A stretch of 64,000 bases of DNA. It comes from Brooklawnia cerclae (GTDB lineage: Bacteria; Actinomycetota; Actinomycetes; Propionibacteriales; Propionibacteriaceae). Location of the stretch: assembly GCF_011758645.1 (NCBI RefSeq), contig NZ_JAAMOZ010000001.1:2356001-2420000 (forward strand), given 5' to 3'. The notes under the pieces are model-generated. The model was not told the DNA's origin, did not search any database, and saw only the letters and a program-made list of their open reading frames with translations. Of this stretch, positions 36,224 through 45,573 are shown piece after piece. The position numbers were made by a program, and so were the translations under genes. Positions within the stretch are counted from its first letter, which is position 1, and each line of letters begins with the position of its first letter.

Positions 36224-38371
36224 TCAGAACCCGGGGATGAGGCGTACGACCAGGTCGATGAGCCAGATTCCGGCGAACGGTGCGGCGATTCCCCCGACGC
36301 CGTAGATCAGCAGGTTGCGGCTGAGGATTCGCGACGCGTTCATCGCCCGATACCGCACTCCCCTCAGAGCGAGCGGAATGAGGAGGACGATGATGATCGC
36401 GTTGAAGATGATCGCCGACAGCACCGCGGAGGCCGGTGAGTGGAGTCCCATCACGTTGAGCACGGCGAGCCCGGGGAATGCTCCCATGAACATCGCCGGG
36501 ATGATCGCGAAGTACTTCGCGACGTCGTTGGCGATCGAGAAGGTCGTGAGGGCCCCGCGGGTGATGAGCAACTGCTTGCCTATGCGGACGATGTCGATGA
36601 GCTTGGTCGGGTCGGAGTCGAGGTCGACCATGTTTCCCGCTTCCTTCGCCGCCGAGGTGCCGGAGTTCATCGCAACGCCGACGTCGGCCTGCGCCAACGC
36701 CGGTGCGTCGTTCGTGCCGTCGCCGGTCATCGCCACCATGTTGCCGCCCGCCTGCTCCTTGCGGATGAGAGCGAGCTTGTCCTGCGGGGTGGCTTCGGCG
36801 AGGAAATCGTCCACGCCGGCCTCTTCGGCTATCGCAGCAGCAGTGAGCGGGTTGTCACCCGTGATCATCACCGTGCGGATTCCCATCGAGCGCAACTCGG
36901 CGAAGTTCTCCTTGAGCCCCTCTTTGACAACGTCTTTGAGGTGGATCACTCCGAGCACACGCGCGTCCCCATCGGCCTTGCGAGCCGCGACCACCAGCGG
37001 GGTTCCCCCGGTTCGCGAGATGTGCTCGGTGTGCTCGGCCAGTTCCGACACGGTGCTGCTGGGGACGCGGACTCCCTCCTGTTCGAGCCAGGCAGTGACT
37101 GCTGAGCCGGCGCCCTTGCGGATCTGTGTCCCGTCGATCAGGTCGAGCCCGGACATGCGGGTCTCCGCGGTGAAAGGCACGATGTCGCCCTGCGAGCTGG
37201 TGCCCGCGTCCACGCCCTCGACCTTCGCCAACTCGACGATCGACGTGCCCTCGGGTGTGGGATCGGCCAGGGACGACAGCGCCGCGGCGCGGACGAGTTC
37301 GTCCGGCTGGACGCCGCCGAGCGGAACGAAGGCGGTCGCCCGGCGGTTGCCGTAGGTGATCGTGCCCGTCTTGTCGAGCAGGAGGGTGGTGACGTCCCCC
37401 GCCGCTTCGACCGCGCGGCCGGACATCGCGAGCACGTTGCGCTGGACGAGCCGGTCCATGCCCGCGATCCCGATAGCGGACAGCAGCGCCCCGATCGTCG
37501 TCGGGATGAGGCAGACGAGCAACGCGACCAGCACGGCGATGTTCACGGGGTCCGCGGCGTAGGAAGCGATCGGGTTCACGGTGAGCACCACGACGAGGAA
37601 GACGATCGACAACGCCGCCAGCAGGATGCTCAGCGCGATCTCGTTCGGGGTCCTCTGCCGTTGGGCGCCTTCCACCAGGGCGATCATCCGGTCGACGAAC
37701 GTCTCGCCGGGTTGTGAGGTGACCCGCATCACGATCCGGTCGGACAGCACCCGGGTGCCACCGGTGACGGCCGAGCGATCTCCACCGGATTCCCGCACGA
37801 CAGGCGCGGACTCCCCGGTGATGGCCGACTCGTCCACCGAGGCGATGCCGCAGACGATGTCACCGTCACCGGGGATGAGCTCACCGGCGGAGACCACGAC
37901 GACGTCGTTCAGGCGCAGGTCGGCCGAAGCGACGTCCTGCCACGGGGTGTCCGCCGCAGCGGGATCGGTCGCCGCGTCGTACCGGACGATTCTGTGCGCG
38001 ACGGTGCTCGTTCGTGTCCGGCGCAACGAGTCGGCCTGGGCCTTACCACGGCCCTCCGCCACCGACTCGGCGAGGTTGGCGAACAGGACCGTGAGCCACA
38101 GCCAGACCGCGATGGCCCACACGAATCCCGGTGGCACGGCCGTGGCGTCGGCGGCCACGGCACCCGCGAGGGGCTCGGCGACCGCCAGGCAGGTCGTGAG
38201 CACGGCCCCCGTCCAGACCAGGAACATCACGGGATTGTGCCATTCCTGCCGTGGATCGAGTTTGCGGATGGCACCGGGTAGAGCCGCCCAGATCTGTGTC
38301 CAGGTGAAGGCGCCACCGGGTGTGCGAGCGCCCTTGGACGAGTGCTCGAGAGACCTTGTGATTGTCGACAT
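36224..38371 (-). CDS. kdpB: potassium-transporting P-type ATPase subunit B
   Basis: A 715-residue type IA P-type ATPase, the catalytic subunit of the high-affinity K+ pump. Motifs: TGES (actuator domain), the phosphorylation site DKTGT, and the hinge [12 protein letters not shown]. The N-terminal 30 residues are extended and Gly/Ser-rich relative to E. coli. ATG 38371 is 2 nt after the kdpA stop, so translation is coupled. Confidence 0.97.
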   Translation of the reverse strand: MSTITRSLEHSSKGARTPGGAFTWTQIWAALPGAIRKLDPRQEWHNPVMFLVWTGAVLTTCLAVAEPLAGAVAADATAVPPGFVWAIAVWLWLTVLFANLAESVAEGRGKAQADSLRRTRTSTVAHRIVRYDAATDPAAADTPWQDVASADLRLNDVVVVSAGELIPGDGDIVCGIASVDESAITGESAPVVRESGGDRSAVTGGTRVLSDRIVMRVTSQPGETFVDRMIALVEGAQRQRTPNEIALSILLAALSIVFLVVVLTVNPIASYAADPVNIAVLVALLVCLIPTTIGALLSAIGIAGMDRLVQRNVLAMSGRAVEAAGDVTTLLLDKTGTITYGNRRATAFVPLGGVQPDELVRAAALSSLADPTPEGTSIVELAKVEGVDAGTSSQGDIVPFTAETRMSGLDLIDGTQIRKGAGSAVTAWLEQEGVRVPSSTVSELAEHTEHISRTGGTPLVVAARKADGDARVLGVIHLKDVVKEGLKENFAELRSMGIRTVMITGDNPLTAAAIAEEAGVDDFLAEATPQDKLALIRKEQAGGNMVAMTGDGTNDAPALAQADVGVAMNSGTSAAKEAGNMVDLDSDPTKLIDIVRIGKQLLITRGALTTFSIANDVAKYFAIIPAMFMGAFPGLAVLNVMGLHSPASAVLSAIIFNAIIIVLLIPLALRGVRYRAMNASRILSRNLLIYGVGGIAAPFAGIWLIDLVVRLIPGF

Positions 38372-38373
38372 GG

Positions 38374-40047
38374 TTACGCCAGCCCTTCTGCCAGCGGCCC
38401 GAGCGCGAGCACCGGGAAATAGGTGAGAGCCGTCACGATGACGATGACGCCCAGCAGCAGGCCGATGAACTGTGGCCGATGCGTCGGCAAGGTGCCGCCG
38501 GTCACCGGGACCCTGTCCTGACCCGCTAGCGAACCTGCCAGGGCGAGCACGAGCACCATGGGGACGAAGCGCCCGAGCAGCATCGCCACACCGAGCGCCG
38601 TGTTCAGCCACGGTGTGTTGGCCGTGATTCCTGCGAATGCCGAACCGTTGTTGTTCGCCGCCGAGGTGAAGGCATAGAGCACCTCGGTCAGGCCATGGGT
38701 TCCCGGGTTCCAGATCGATGTGCCCGTGACTTCGTCCCGCACCCCGGGTAGCGCGAAGCTCAACGCCGTCCCGGCCAGGACGAGCGTCGGGGTGACGAGT
38801 ATGTACAGGCTCGCGAGCTTCATCTCGCGCGGGCCGATCCGCTTGCCCAGGTATTCCGGGGTGCGGCCGACGAGCAGGCCCGCGATGAACACCGCGATGA
38901 CGGCAAGGATCAGCATGCCGTAGAGGCCGGAGCCGACACCGCCGGGAGCGACCTCGCCCACCATCATGTTCAGCAGCGGCATCATGCCTCCGAGGGCCGT
39001 GAAGGAGTCGTGCATGGAGTTGACGGCTCCCGATGACGTGAGGGTGCTCGTCGTCCCGTACAGCGTCGAACCGACAACGCCGAATCTCGTCTCCTTGCCT
39101 TCCATCGCTCCGCCGGCCAGTTGTGGCGCGGTGCCGCCGGCCGACAGCTCGAAGGCCGTGAGCGCAACGAAGGAGACGACGAACAGAACCGTCATGGTCG
39201 CGAGGATCGCGTACCCCTGCCGGTTGTCGCCGACGATCCGGCCGAAGGCACGCGGCAGCGAGACGGGGATCACCAGCATGAGGAACACCTCGAAGAGGCT
39301 GGTCAGGGCGGTCGGATTCTCGAAGGGGTGGGCGGAGTTCGTGTTGAAGAATCCACCGCCGTTCGTGCCGAGCAGTTTGATCGCCTCCTGGGAGGCCACC
39401 GGGCCACCCGGGATCGTCTGCGTCGTCCCGGCGAGGGTGGTCACGTCGGTGAAACCACTGAAGTTCTGGATCACACCGCCGATCATCAGCACGACGGCGC
39501 CGATCACCGCGATCGGCAGGAGGATGCGCGTGGTCCCGCGGACGAGGTCGACCCAGAAGTTCCCGATCATGCCTGATCGCCGGGACGCGAAGCCCCGCAC
39601 CAGAGCGATCGCCACAGCGATACCCACCGCGGCGGACGCGAAGTTCTGCACCACGAGGCCGGCGAACTGGACCGTGTAGCCCAACGTCGCCTCGGGCGAG
39701 TACGACTGCCAGTTCGTGTTGGTCACGAACGAGATCGCCGTGTTGAACGACAGGTGCTCGCTCGGGGCGGACAGGCCCAGCGAATACGGCAGCCACTGCT
39801 GGAAACGCTGCAGCAGGTAGAGGACCAGCGCCCCGACCAGGGAGAACGCCAGGACGCTGCGCAGGTAGGCCTGCCAGCTCTGTCCGGAGCGAGGGTCGAC
39901 GCCGATAAGCCGGTAGAGACCCCGCTCGATCTTCCAGTCCTTTTCGGAGGTGTAGACCCAGGCCATGTAGTCGCCGAACAGCCGGTATGACAGGCCGAGG
40001 ACGACGGCAACGCTCGCCAACGCGGCGAGAGCGAACAACCATTCCAT
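38374..40047 (-). CDS. kdpA: potassium-transporting ATPase subunit A
   Basis: A 557-residue channel-like subunit with 10 membrane segments. Selectivity-loop sequences are visible ([41 protein letters not shown]), as required for K+ binding. ATG 40047 shares one base with the kdpF stop (TGATG). Confidence 0.97.
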   Translation of the reverse strand: MEWLFALAALASVAVVLGLSYRLFGDYMAWVYTSEKDWKIERGLYRLIGVDPRSGQSWQAYLRSVLAFSLVGALVLYLLQRFQQWLPYSLGLSAPSEHLSFNTAISFVTNTNWQSYSPEATLGYTVQFAGLVVQNFASAAVGIAVAIALVRGFASRRSGMIGNFWVDLVRGTTRILLPIAVIGAVVLMIGGVIQNFSGFTDVTTLAGTTQTIPGGPVASQEAIKLLGTNGGGFFNTNSAHPFENPTALTSLFEVFLMLVIPVSLPRAFGRIVGDNRQGYAILATMTVLFVVSFVALTAFELSAGGTAPQLAGGAMEGKETRFGVVGSTLYGTTSTLTSSGAVNSMHDSFTALGGMMPLLNMMVGEVAPGGVGSGLYGMLILAVIAVFIAGLLVGRTPEYLGKRIGPREMKLASLYILVTPTLVLAGTALSFALPGVRDEVTGTSIWNPGTHGLTEVLYAFTSAANNNGSAFAGITANTPWLNTALGVAMLLGRFVPMVLVLALAGSLAGQDRVPVTGGTLPTHRPQFIGLLLGVIVIVTALTYFPVLALGPLAEGLA

Positions 40048-40136
40048 CAGAACCGCTCCGGTCTCACCAGGGCGAAACCCAGATACACCAGGGCCGCGAC
40101 ACCCAGGACTGCGGCCGCTGCTTCGAAGACGATCAC
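40047..40136 (-). CDS. kdpF: potassium-transporting ATPase subunit F (29 residues)
   Basis: A 29-residue single-span peptide ([20 protein letters not shown]) ending in PERF, the usual KdpF terminus. GTG 40136. It is overlapped by an upstream micro-ORF stop (GTGA) and overlaps kdpA by one base. KdpF stabilises the KdpABC complex. Confidence 0.88.
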   Translation of the reverse strand: MIVFEAAAAVLGVAALVYLGFALVRPERF

Positions 40137-40216
40137 AGTTTGTCGACCGCCTTCCCGATGAAGCCGACCATTGCGAACAGGGCGATCACGCCCACGAGGT
40201 AGACGAGGTCGAGCAC
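40133..40216 (-). CDS. 27-residue membrane microprotein upstream of kdpF
   Basis: A short open frame with GTG at 40216, GGAGA at 40223-40227 (6-nt spacing) and a stop overlapping the kdpF start as GTGA. The product is one hydrophobic span ([18 protein letters not shown]) ending in the basic KAVDKL. Ribosome site, coupling overlap and membrane-like composition argue it is translated as the first cistron of the kdp operon. I recall similar small peptides before kdpF in other actinobacteria, usually unannotated. Confidence 0.65.
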   Translation of the reverse strand: MLDLVYLVGVIALFAMVGFIGKAVDKL

Positions 40217-40412
40217 GAGAGATCTCCATCTGGAGCACCGCGGTCTGCCCGGTTGGGGACCGCACGCCCCGCAGGGCGCACTGCCTGATCAAACACCGCG
40301 TCAAGCGGCCGATCCCCGGTCCTAACGGAATGCATACGGGTTCGCCTGGGACGCTAACGCCCGGCTTACGGGCCTGGCCGTCTTCCCTCCCCGACGACCG
40401 GGTCAGGTCTGT

Positions 40413-41348
40413 TCACCAGCCGAGCGCCCGGGCAACCATCTCGACGTCCTCGGCGTCGTTGAAGATGTGGAGCGCCACACGCACCCTGCCGTTGCGTCCG
40501 GACGCCGTGATGCCGGCCTCGGCCAGCCGCGCGAGGCTTCGTCCGCCCGCATCGGGCCAGGTCACGATCGCACTGGGACGGGTCGGAGCGGGCAACCCCG
40601 CCTTCACCCGCAGGGAAGCCGCCAGCGCGGTCGTGTAGGCATACACCTCGGCCGGGTCGAGACCCGCGAACAGCCCGAGGGCGGGCTCGGCGCCGACGAA
40701 GACAGGCCAGGCCGGAGACACGTCGAAACGCCGTGCATCGTGGCCGCCGTAGCACGAGGCCCACGGGTCCTCGCCGGCGTACCAGCCGGCGTACACCGGC
40801 CGCAGGTCACCGACGAGTTCGTCGCGAAGGACGAGGAAGGCCACACCGCGGGGCGCGCAGAGCCACTTGTAGGCGTGGCACACCACCGCGTCGAACATCG
40901 TTGCGTCGACGGGAAGCCACCCGACGGCCTGGGTGGCGTCGCAGAACGTGCGTGCGCCGCGTTCCCGTGCGGAGCGCGCGACGGCCTGCGCGTCGGCCAC
41001 TTCCCCGGTGGCTGACTGGACCAGTGAGAACGAGACGAGCTCCGTGGTCGACGTGATCGCGTCGGCCAGCGCGGGCAGTTCGGCGAACCGCACGTGGATG
41101 CCTCGTCCGGCGTGGACGAAGGGAAGGATCATCGAGGAGAAGTCGTCGCGAACGCACAGCACCTCCGCGCCGTCGGGAAGGCCCGCCGCCACCAGGCCGG
41201 CCACCACCGACGTCTGGGAGGCGATCGCGACGGCCGAGGCGTCCACCCCGACCAGGTGGGCGAAGTGCTCGCGACTACGCTCGATCGCCTCGGAGTAGAC
41301 GCGCATGTCGGGCCCGGTCGTGGTGACGCGGTCGAGGTCGTTGCGCAT
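40413..41348 (-). CDS. kynureninase-like PLP-dependent enzyme (aminotransferase class V); 5' end without a normal start codon
   Basis: At least 311 residues of an aminotransferase class V/kynureninase-like protein. The PLP lysine lies in HAYKWLCAPRG; DATQAVGWLPVD gives the cofactor-binding Asp. The first in-frame ATG (41348) comes too late: about 30 further codons upstream read in frame as family-like sequence (FLGGRGYLAACTSGL) back to a TGA at 41475-41477, but contain no ATG, GTG or TTG. An ATG with GAGG at 41470 is in another frame, so one frameshift near 41440-41460 would restore the gene. It is either a sequencing error or an inactivating mutation. Confidence 0.7.
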   Translation of the reverse strand: MRNDLDRVTTTGPDMRVYSEAIERSREHFAHLVGVDASAVAIASQTSVVAGLVAAGLPDGAEVLCVRDDFSSMILPFVHAGRGIHVRFAELPALADAITSTTELVSFSLVQSATGEVADAQAVARSARERGARTFCDATQAVGWLPVDATMFDAVVCHAYKWLCAPRGVAFLVLRDELVGDLRPVYAGWYAGEDPWASCYGGHDARRFDVSPAWPVFVGAEPALGLFAGLDPAEVYAYTTALAASLRVKAGLPAPTRPSAIVTWPDAGGRSLARLAEAGITASGRNGRVRVALHIFNDAEDVEMVARALGW

Positions 41349-41490
41349 CGCCTCGCGTGTGTCGCGCGTCCACAGACCGCTCGTGCAGGCGGCGAGGTAC
41401 CCGCGCCCGCCGAGGAAGCTCGCTTGGGCAATGTCGAGGTCTGGTGCTGCTGAGCGGTCGTGATCGTCATGACCTCAGTCTCGGAGGACA

Positions 41491-41545
41491 TGGAACATAA
41501 CTCCAGAACAGATTTCCAATCAAAAGCATCACCCAGTGTTATGTT
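41491..41545. promoter_or_regulatory. LysR-type operator candidates in the divergent promoter
   Basis: TGGA-N7-TCCA (41491-41505) is a LysR-like interrupted dyad. In addition AACATAAC (41494-41501) and GTTATGTT (41538-41545) form a perfect inverted pair with start points 44 bp apart, about four helical turns. Both lie between the PLP-enzyme gene and the divergent LysR gene. Confidence 0.5.
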
Positions 41546-41551
41546 TTCGGC

Positions 41552-42547
41552 ATGAGCATGGACGACCTCGTCGCCGACATCGACCTGCAGGCGCTGCGAG
41601 TGGTGCGTGCGATCGGCGACACCGGATCGATCACCGCGGCCGCCGAGTCGCTCGGCTACAGCCAGCCCGCCGTCAGCCAGCAGATACGCCGCCTCGAGGG
41701 GCGCATCGGAATGGCCGTCGTCGAGCGCGTCGGGCGGAGCGTGCGCCTGACACAGGCCGGACGCGTCCTCGCGCAGCACGCCGGCGACATCGCCAGGACG
41801 CTGGAGGCCGCGGCCGGGGAACTGGCCGAGCTACGCGGCTCCCACACAGGGCACGTGCGTCTCGCCGGGTTTCCTTCCGCGTCGCCGACGATCGTCCCTC
41901 TGCTCCTGGCCGATGTGACCGGGCAGCATCCCGGGATCACGGTGACCTACGTGGAGGCGGAGCCGCCCGAGGCGGTGGCCGCCGTGCGCGAGGGCCGCGC
42001 CGACGTCGCGCTGACCTTCAGCTACCCCGGCGACCGGGACGATCCGCACGGGGACAGTGCGCACGGCCTGGCCGTCCACGCGATCGGATACGACGAACTG
42101 TTCCTCGTCGTCCCGGAGGACGACGGCATGGCGACTGCGACGACTGCTGCCGACGTCCGCGCATTCGCGGACGCGGACTGGATCGCCGGGTGCCCCCGCT
42201 GCCGCGGGCACCTGCTGGAATTGTGCGGACGCGCCGGCTTCGTCCCCCGCATCGCTTTCGAGACCGACAACATCGTCGCGGTGGAGAGCCTGGTCGCCCG
42301 GGGCACCGGCGTCGCGACGCTCCCCCGCCTCGCGGTGGAGTCCTTCCCCGTGATCCCCGGCGTGCGGACGCTCCCGCTGCCACACGCGGAAAGGCGGACA
42401 CTGCATGTCGTCACCGCGCGTGGCGCCGACCGAGTGCCTCCGATCCGGGTGGTTCTGGCCGCGCTCGGGCGCGCCACGCGCCAGGCCGGTGCCGGGACGC
42501 CAGTGGCGCGAGGTGCTTCAGGCCCCGCCCGTCCCGAACGGACGTGA
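41552..42547 (+). CDS. LysR-family transcriptional regulator
   Basis: A 331-residue LysR protein. The helix-turn-helix is at residues 8-67 (LQALRVVRAIGDTGSITAAAESLGYSQPAVSQQIRRLE) and the effector domain from about 95. It carries CPRC in the effector domain (about 215), a feature I do not associate with a known subgroup. A second in-frame ATG lies at 41558. Divergent transcription suggests it controls the kynureninase-like gene. The C-terminal 25 residues are disordered. Confidence 0.88.
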   Translation: MSMDDLVADIDLQALRVVRAIGDTGSITAAAESLGYSQPAVSQQIRRLEGRIGMAVVERVGRSVRLTQAGRVLAQHAGDIARTLEAAAGELAELRGSHTGHVRLAGFPSASPTIVPLLLADVTGQHPGITVTYVEAEPPEAVAAVREGRADVALTFSYPGDRDDPHGDSAHGLAVHAIGYDELFLVVPEDDGMATATTAADVRAFADADWIAGCPRCRGHLLELCGRAGFVPRIAFETDNIVAVESLVARGTGVATLPRLAVESFPVIPGVRTLPLPHAERRTLHVVTARGADRVPPIRVVLAALGRATRQAGAGTPVARGASGPARPERT

Positions 42548-42568
42548 CCACCACGTAGGAACAATCTG

Positions 42569-42627
42569 TATTTCTATGAAATAGCTATCCTCAAAACTAA
42601 AGGAATTATTGAGATTTGCGATATGCT
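42569..42627 (+). promoter_or_regulatory. AT-rich promoter region of the first AbiE pair
   Basis: Contains a perfect 15-bp dyad TATTTC-TAT-GAAATA (42569-42583) and a second pair CTCAA (42590-42594)/TTGAG (42609-42613). A TATGCT box at 42622-42627 lies 7 nt before GTG 42635, so a leaderless start there is possible. AbiEi antitoxins bind inverted repeats in their own promoters, so these are operator candidates. Confidence 0.5.
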
Positions 42628-43240
42628 CGCCGTCGTGAACCAAGGTCGCCAAGCCCCTCGCCGACTGCTCGAAGCCACGGCCTTCAAGCAGTCCGGCTAC
42701 TTCACGGCCGCCCAGGCCAAGGAAGTGGGCTACACCTACCAGGCGCAGAAATACCACGTGGACGCCGGCAACTGGGTCCGTGTCGATCGTGGCCTGTTCC
42801 GGCTGCCCAGTTGGCCGTCCGACCTCGATGACCAGTATGTCGTCTGGACGCTGTGGAGCCGCGGTCTGGGCGTCGTCTCGCACGAGTCCGCACTGCGCGT
42901 CCATGGGCTCTCCGACGTGGATCCGGCTCAGGTGCATCTGAGCGTGCCGCCGGGTTTCAAGGCCAAAGATGCAATGGTGATGACCCACCACCAAGTCGTG
43001 CCGCCGGAGGACACTGAGCAACGCCGCGCCTGGACGGTGACGAGCCCCCTGCGCACTCTGGCGGATGTGAGTGCTGGCAACCTGTCGCAGGAGCACATCG
43101 ATCAAGCGGTGGCCGATGCCATGGAACGAGGCATGGTCACCCGCCGGTCGATCCTCCGACGTACGGCCGAGCTTCCCGAACGCGCTGCCCTTCGTCTCGA
43201 ACGTGCCCTCACAGCAATGGAGCATCATGGCGACATCTGA
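42623..43240 (+). CDS. AbiEi-family antitoxin (type IV toxin-antitoxin), copy 1
   Basis: A 205-residue protein with the AbiEi organisation: an N-terminal winged helix (about 15-70; FTAAQAKEVGYTYQAQKYHVDAG then WVRVDRGLFRLP) and a C-terminal AbiEi domain (SHESALRVHGLSD, TSPLRTLADVS). It represses its own promoter and neutralises the toxin without direct binding, as known for AbiE. Start is ATG 42623 or, if leaderless, GTG 42635. It overlaps the toxin gene by 14 nt. Confidence 0.85.
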   Translation: MLAVVNQGRQAPRRLLEATAFKQSGYFTAAQAKEVGYTYQAQKYHVDAGNWVRVDRGLFRLPSWPSDLDDQYVVWTLWSRGLGVVSHESALRVHGLSDVDPAQVHLSVPPGFKAKDAMVMTHHQVVPPEDTEQRRAWTVTSPLRTLADVSAGNLSQEHIDQAVADAMERGMVTRRSILRRTAELPERAALRLERALTAMEHHGDI

Positions 43241-44090
43241 AGAAGCCCAGCGGATCAACCAGCGCATCAAGAGCGCCGCCCGGAATACGGGAATCCCGGT
43301 TACCCGCCTCCGCAGCCGCATCGCGTTCCAACGAGTTCTCGCCCGGCTGGCCCTCGACCACGCCTGGGTACTCAAGGGCGGTTTCAGCCTCGAGATGCGT
43401 CTCGGGCTCGTTGCCCGCTCGACCAAGGACCTCGACCTGTGGCGCCTGAGCGCCCCGATCGGCAGTGCGCTCGATCTTCAGGACACCCTGGATGAGGCGC
43501 TGAGTCGTGATCTTCTGGATGGCTTCACTTTTCACGTGGGTCTGCCGCGGCAGATGCGGATCCAGGACGCCGAACCGACCACCTGGCGGATACCCATCCG
43601 CGCGTTCTACAGCGGATCGCTGTTCACCGAGGCCACCATCGACGTTGTCACCACCGACAACGCGTCATCCCACGAGACCGAGCTTCTGCACATCGAACCG
43701 GCCGTCGTGGGTGAGGCTTTTTCGATCAGTGCACTTGGTCTCGATCGGCACGCCGCGGAAAAATATCACGCTTGCGTGCGCGTCTATGCCAACGACCGCC
43801 CCTCGACCCGGGTGAAGGACCTGGTCGACCTTGTCCTGCTCATCGAGGGTGAGTGGCTCCGTCCGGCGAAACTCGGGGCCGCCGTGCGGCGAGTCTTCCG
43901 GGAACGAAACAACATCGACCCACCCGGCTCGCTCCCCGATCGGCCACCTGCCGATTGGGAGCGCACTTACGCCAGCTTGGCCCGGGAGACCGGGGCAACC
44001 GTCGCCGACGTCGAGGAGGCGTGGGCCCTGGCATCGAGGACCTACATTCTTGCTCTGGAGCAGGAGGGCGAGGAACGAGTTCTTCGATAG
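43227..44090 (+). CDS. AbiEii-family nucleotidyltransferase toxin, copy 1
   Basis: A 287-residue protein with the nucleotidyltransferase core of AbiEii/AbiGii toxins: LKGGFSLEMR followed by STKDLDLW (metal-binding Asp pair) at about residues 46-72, and the downstream KYHACVRVY and RVKDLVDLVLL blocks. AbiEii-type toxins transfer nucleotides, in known cases to tRNA 3' ends, and halt growth during phage infection. ATG 43227 has GGAG 4 nt before it, inside the antitoxin gene. Confidence 0.87.
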   Translation: MATSEEAQRINQRIKSAARNTGIPVTRLRSRIAFQRVLARLALDHAWVLKGGFSLEMRLGLVARSTKDLDLWRLSAPIGSALDLQDTLDEALSRDLLDGFTFHVGLPRQMRIQDAEPTTWRIPIRAFYSGSLFTEATIDVVTTDNASSHETELLHIEPAVVGEAFSISALGLDRHAAEKYHACVRVYANDRPSTRVKDLVDLVLLIEGEWLRPAKLGAAVRRVFRERNNIDPPGSLPDRPPADWERTYASLARETGATVADVEEAWALASRTYILALEQEGEERVLR

Positions 44091-44239
44091 AAAAGCACCA
44101 CCAGGAGCACCTCGGTGAAGGCATACCCGGCTCGGATCAGTTGCACGGGGCACACGTCGAACCACTATCATGGCCGCATGTTCATCCTTTCTTGCCTACC
44201 CTGCCCACCGGGCGGGTGTAGCACCGGAAGGAACAAACT

Positions 44240-44446
44240 ATGGCCGAACACGCCTGGCCTCTGAAGAACAAGCTCCCTGCGGACTACGTACAGTTCACCA
44301 AGAGCGATCTGGTCGAGTTTCTGGATCTGATCGAGGATGACGAGACGCCGGTCTGGATCGACAACTACTGGCAGATCAAGCAGCAGATCACGCAGCGTCC
44401 CATTGAGTTGCTCTACATCTCTGAGGACGGCGCCCACTTCGCATAG
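44240..44446 (+). CDS. small hypothetical protein
   Basis: A 68-residue acidic protein (SDLVEFLDLIEDDETPVWIDNYWQIKQQI) with a clear GGAAGGAA ribosome site. I do not recognise it. It follows the first AbiE pair by 149 nt and has less biased codon use than the core genes, so it may belong to the same accessory insert. Confidence 0.5.
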   Translation: MAEHAWPLKNKLPADYVQFTKSDLVEFLDLIEDDETPVWIDNYWQIKQQITQRPIELLYISEDGAHFA

Positions 44447-44512
44447 CGAGCGGATCGAGTTCGGACGACACGTCGTCGCTCGCGCACGGCTCCGCGTTGA
44501 TAGCGTGGAGCC

Positions 44513-45421
44513 GTGACGCAGACCGCTTACGCGGCCTTCTTCCCGGCCGCGAGGCAGAGCGCGGCGGCGCTGGAGCCGCAGGAGAGTTGGTGGCCTTGGC
44601 GCGGGCACCGGGTGCACGTAGCCCGCGCACGACGTCCGGACGCCGCTGCCCGTGTGCTGGTGGTACACGGCGCGGGCGGACACAGCGGCGCCGTGTGGCC
44701 ACTGGCGGCTCTGCTGGCCGACCGTGGGTTGGACGTCGCCGCGGTGGACCTTCCCCTCTACGGACGCACTGTCTCCCCCGATCCGAACGGGGTGCGCTAC
44801 GGCGACTGGGTGGATCTGCTTGTCGATCTGGTCGCTGCCGAGCGCGACGCACGCCCGCTCGTCCTGCTGGGCGCGAGCATCGGCGGCATGCTCGCCTACG
44901 AGGTCGCTGCGCGCAGTGACGACGTGGACGCCGTCGCGGCGACCTGCCTACTCGATCCTCGGGACTGGCGCGCCCGTGCGCGCATGACGCGCTTCGGGAT
45001 CCTCGGAGTGCTCGCCGGCCCGCTGACAGGGCTCACGCGTGGACCGTTCGCCAGGACGACGATCCCAGTGAAGTGGGTCGCCAACCTGTCGAGGATGAGC
45101 CGCAACCCCAACCTGACCAGGCTGTGCGCCGGCGATCCTCGCGGAGGCGGCGCCCGGGTGCCGATCGGCTTCCTCACCTCGTACCTGGGGTTCCGTCATA
45201 TCGCGCCGCGGGCGGCGTCCACACCGATGACGCTCGTACACCCGGCCGAGGACGCCTGGACGCCGGTCGAGCTCAGCGTCCGGGTGCTGCGGCGGGCCGT
45301 CGCATCCACCACGCTGGTCCTGCTGCGCGAGTGCGGGCATTTCCCTGTCGAGGAACCAGGCCTTACCGATCTGATCGACACGATCGTCTCGCTCGCGGCG
45401 GATGTCGCGTCCCCTCGCTAA
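44513..45421 (+). CDS. alpha/beta hydrolase
   Basis: A 302-residue hydrolase. Oxyanion region VVHGAGGHSGAV, nucleophile elbow GASIGG (about residue 123), Asp in HPAEDAWTP and His in ECGHFPVEE complete the triad. GTG start at 44513, with no strong ribosome site. Not obviously part of an operon; its 3' end abuts the 60-bp palindrome. The substrate is unknown. Confidence 0.75.
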   Translation: MTQTAYAAFFPAARQSAAALEPQESWWPWRGHRVHVARARRPDAAARVLVVHGAGGHSGAVWPLAALLADRGLDVAAVDLPLYGRTVSPDPNGVRYGDWVDLLVDLVAAERDARPLVLLGASIGGMLAYEVAARSDDVDAVAATCLLDPRDWRARARMTRFGILGVLAGPLTGLTRGPFARTTIPVKWVANLSRMSRNPNLTRLCAGDPRGGGARVPIGFLTSYLGFRHIAPRAASTPMTLVHPAEDAWTPVELSVRVLRRAVASTTLVLLRECGHFPVEEPGLTDLIDTIVSLAADVASPR

Positions 45422-45439
45422 CGCCTCCCGCACTCAATC

Positions 45440-45499
45440 CGCGGATGAAATCTGTTGGTGCGGACGAGATCTCGTCCGCACCAACAGATTTCATCCGCG
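45440..45499. repeat. 60-bp perfect palindrome
   Basis: Two 30-bp arms with no loop: the arm ending GGACGAGA at 45469 is exactly complementary to the arm beginning TCTCGTCC at 45470. It sits 18 nt after the hydrolase stop and 74 nt from the ybdD stop, between convergent genes. It may be a bidirectional terminator, but it is longer than needed and has no T-run. Confidence 0.95.
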
Positions 45500-45507
45500 A
45501 CTGCGAT

Positions 45508-45549
45508 GCGCGTTCGCAGTTGCGCGTTCGTAGTTGCGCGTTCGCACAG
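45508..45549 (+). repeat. three 14-bp tandem repeats
   Basis: Consecutive units 45508-45521, 45522-45535 and 45536-45549, each beginning GCGCGTTCG, differing at one to three bases at their ends. They follow the 60-bp palindrome by 8 nt. Confidence 0.9.
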
Positions 45550-45573
45550 CGTCCGCCCGATCACCGAGCCCGG

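Noticed and set aside
40217-40412. A riboswitch (such as the c-di-AMP class) ahead of the kdp operon
   Set aside because: I looked for the conserved core and found only short GC-rich stems; the evidence does not support a riboswitch.
45508-45549. The three 14-bp tandem units as a CRISPR array
   Set aside because: Units are directly adjacent without spacers, only three copies exist and no cas genes are nearby.
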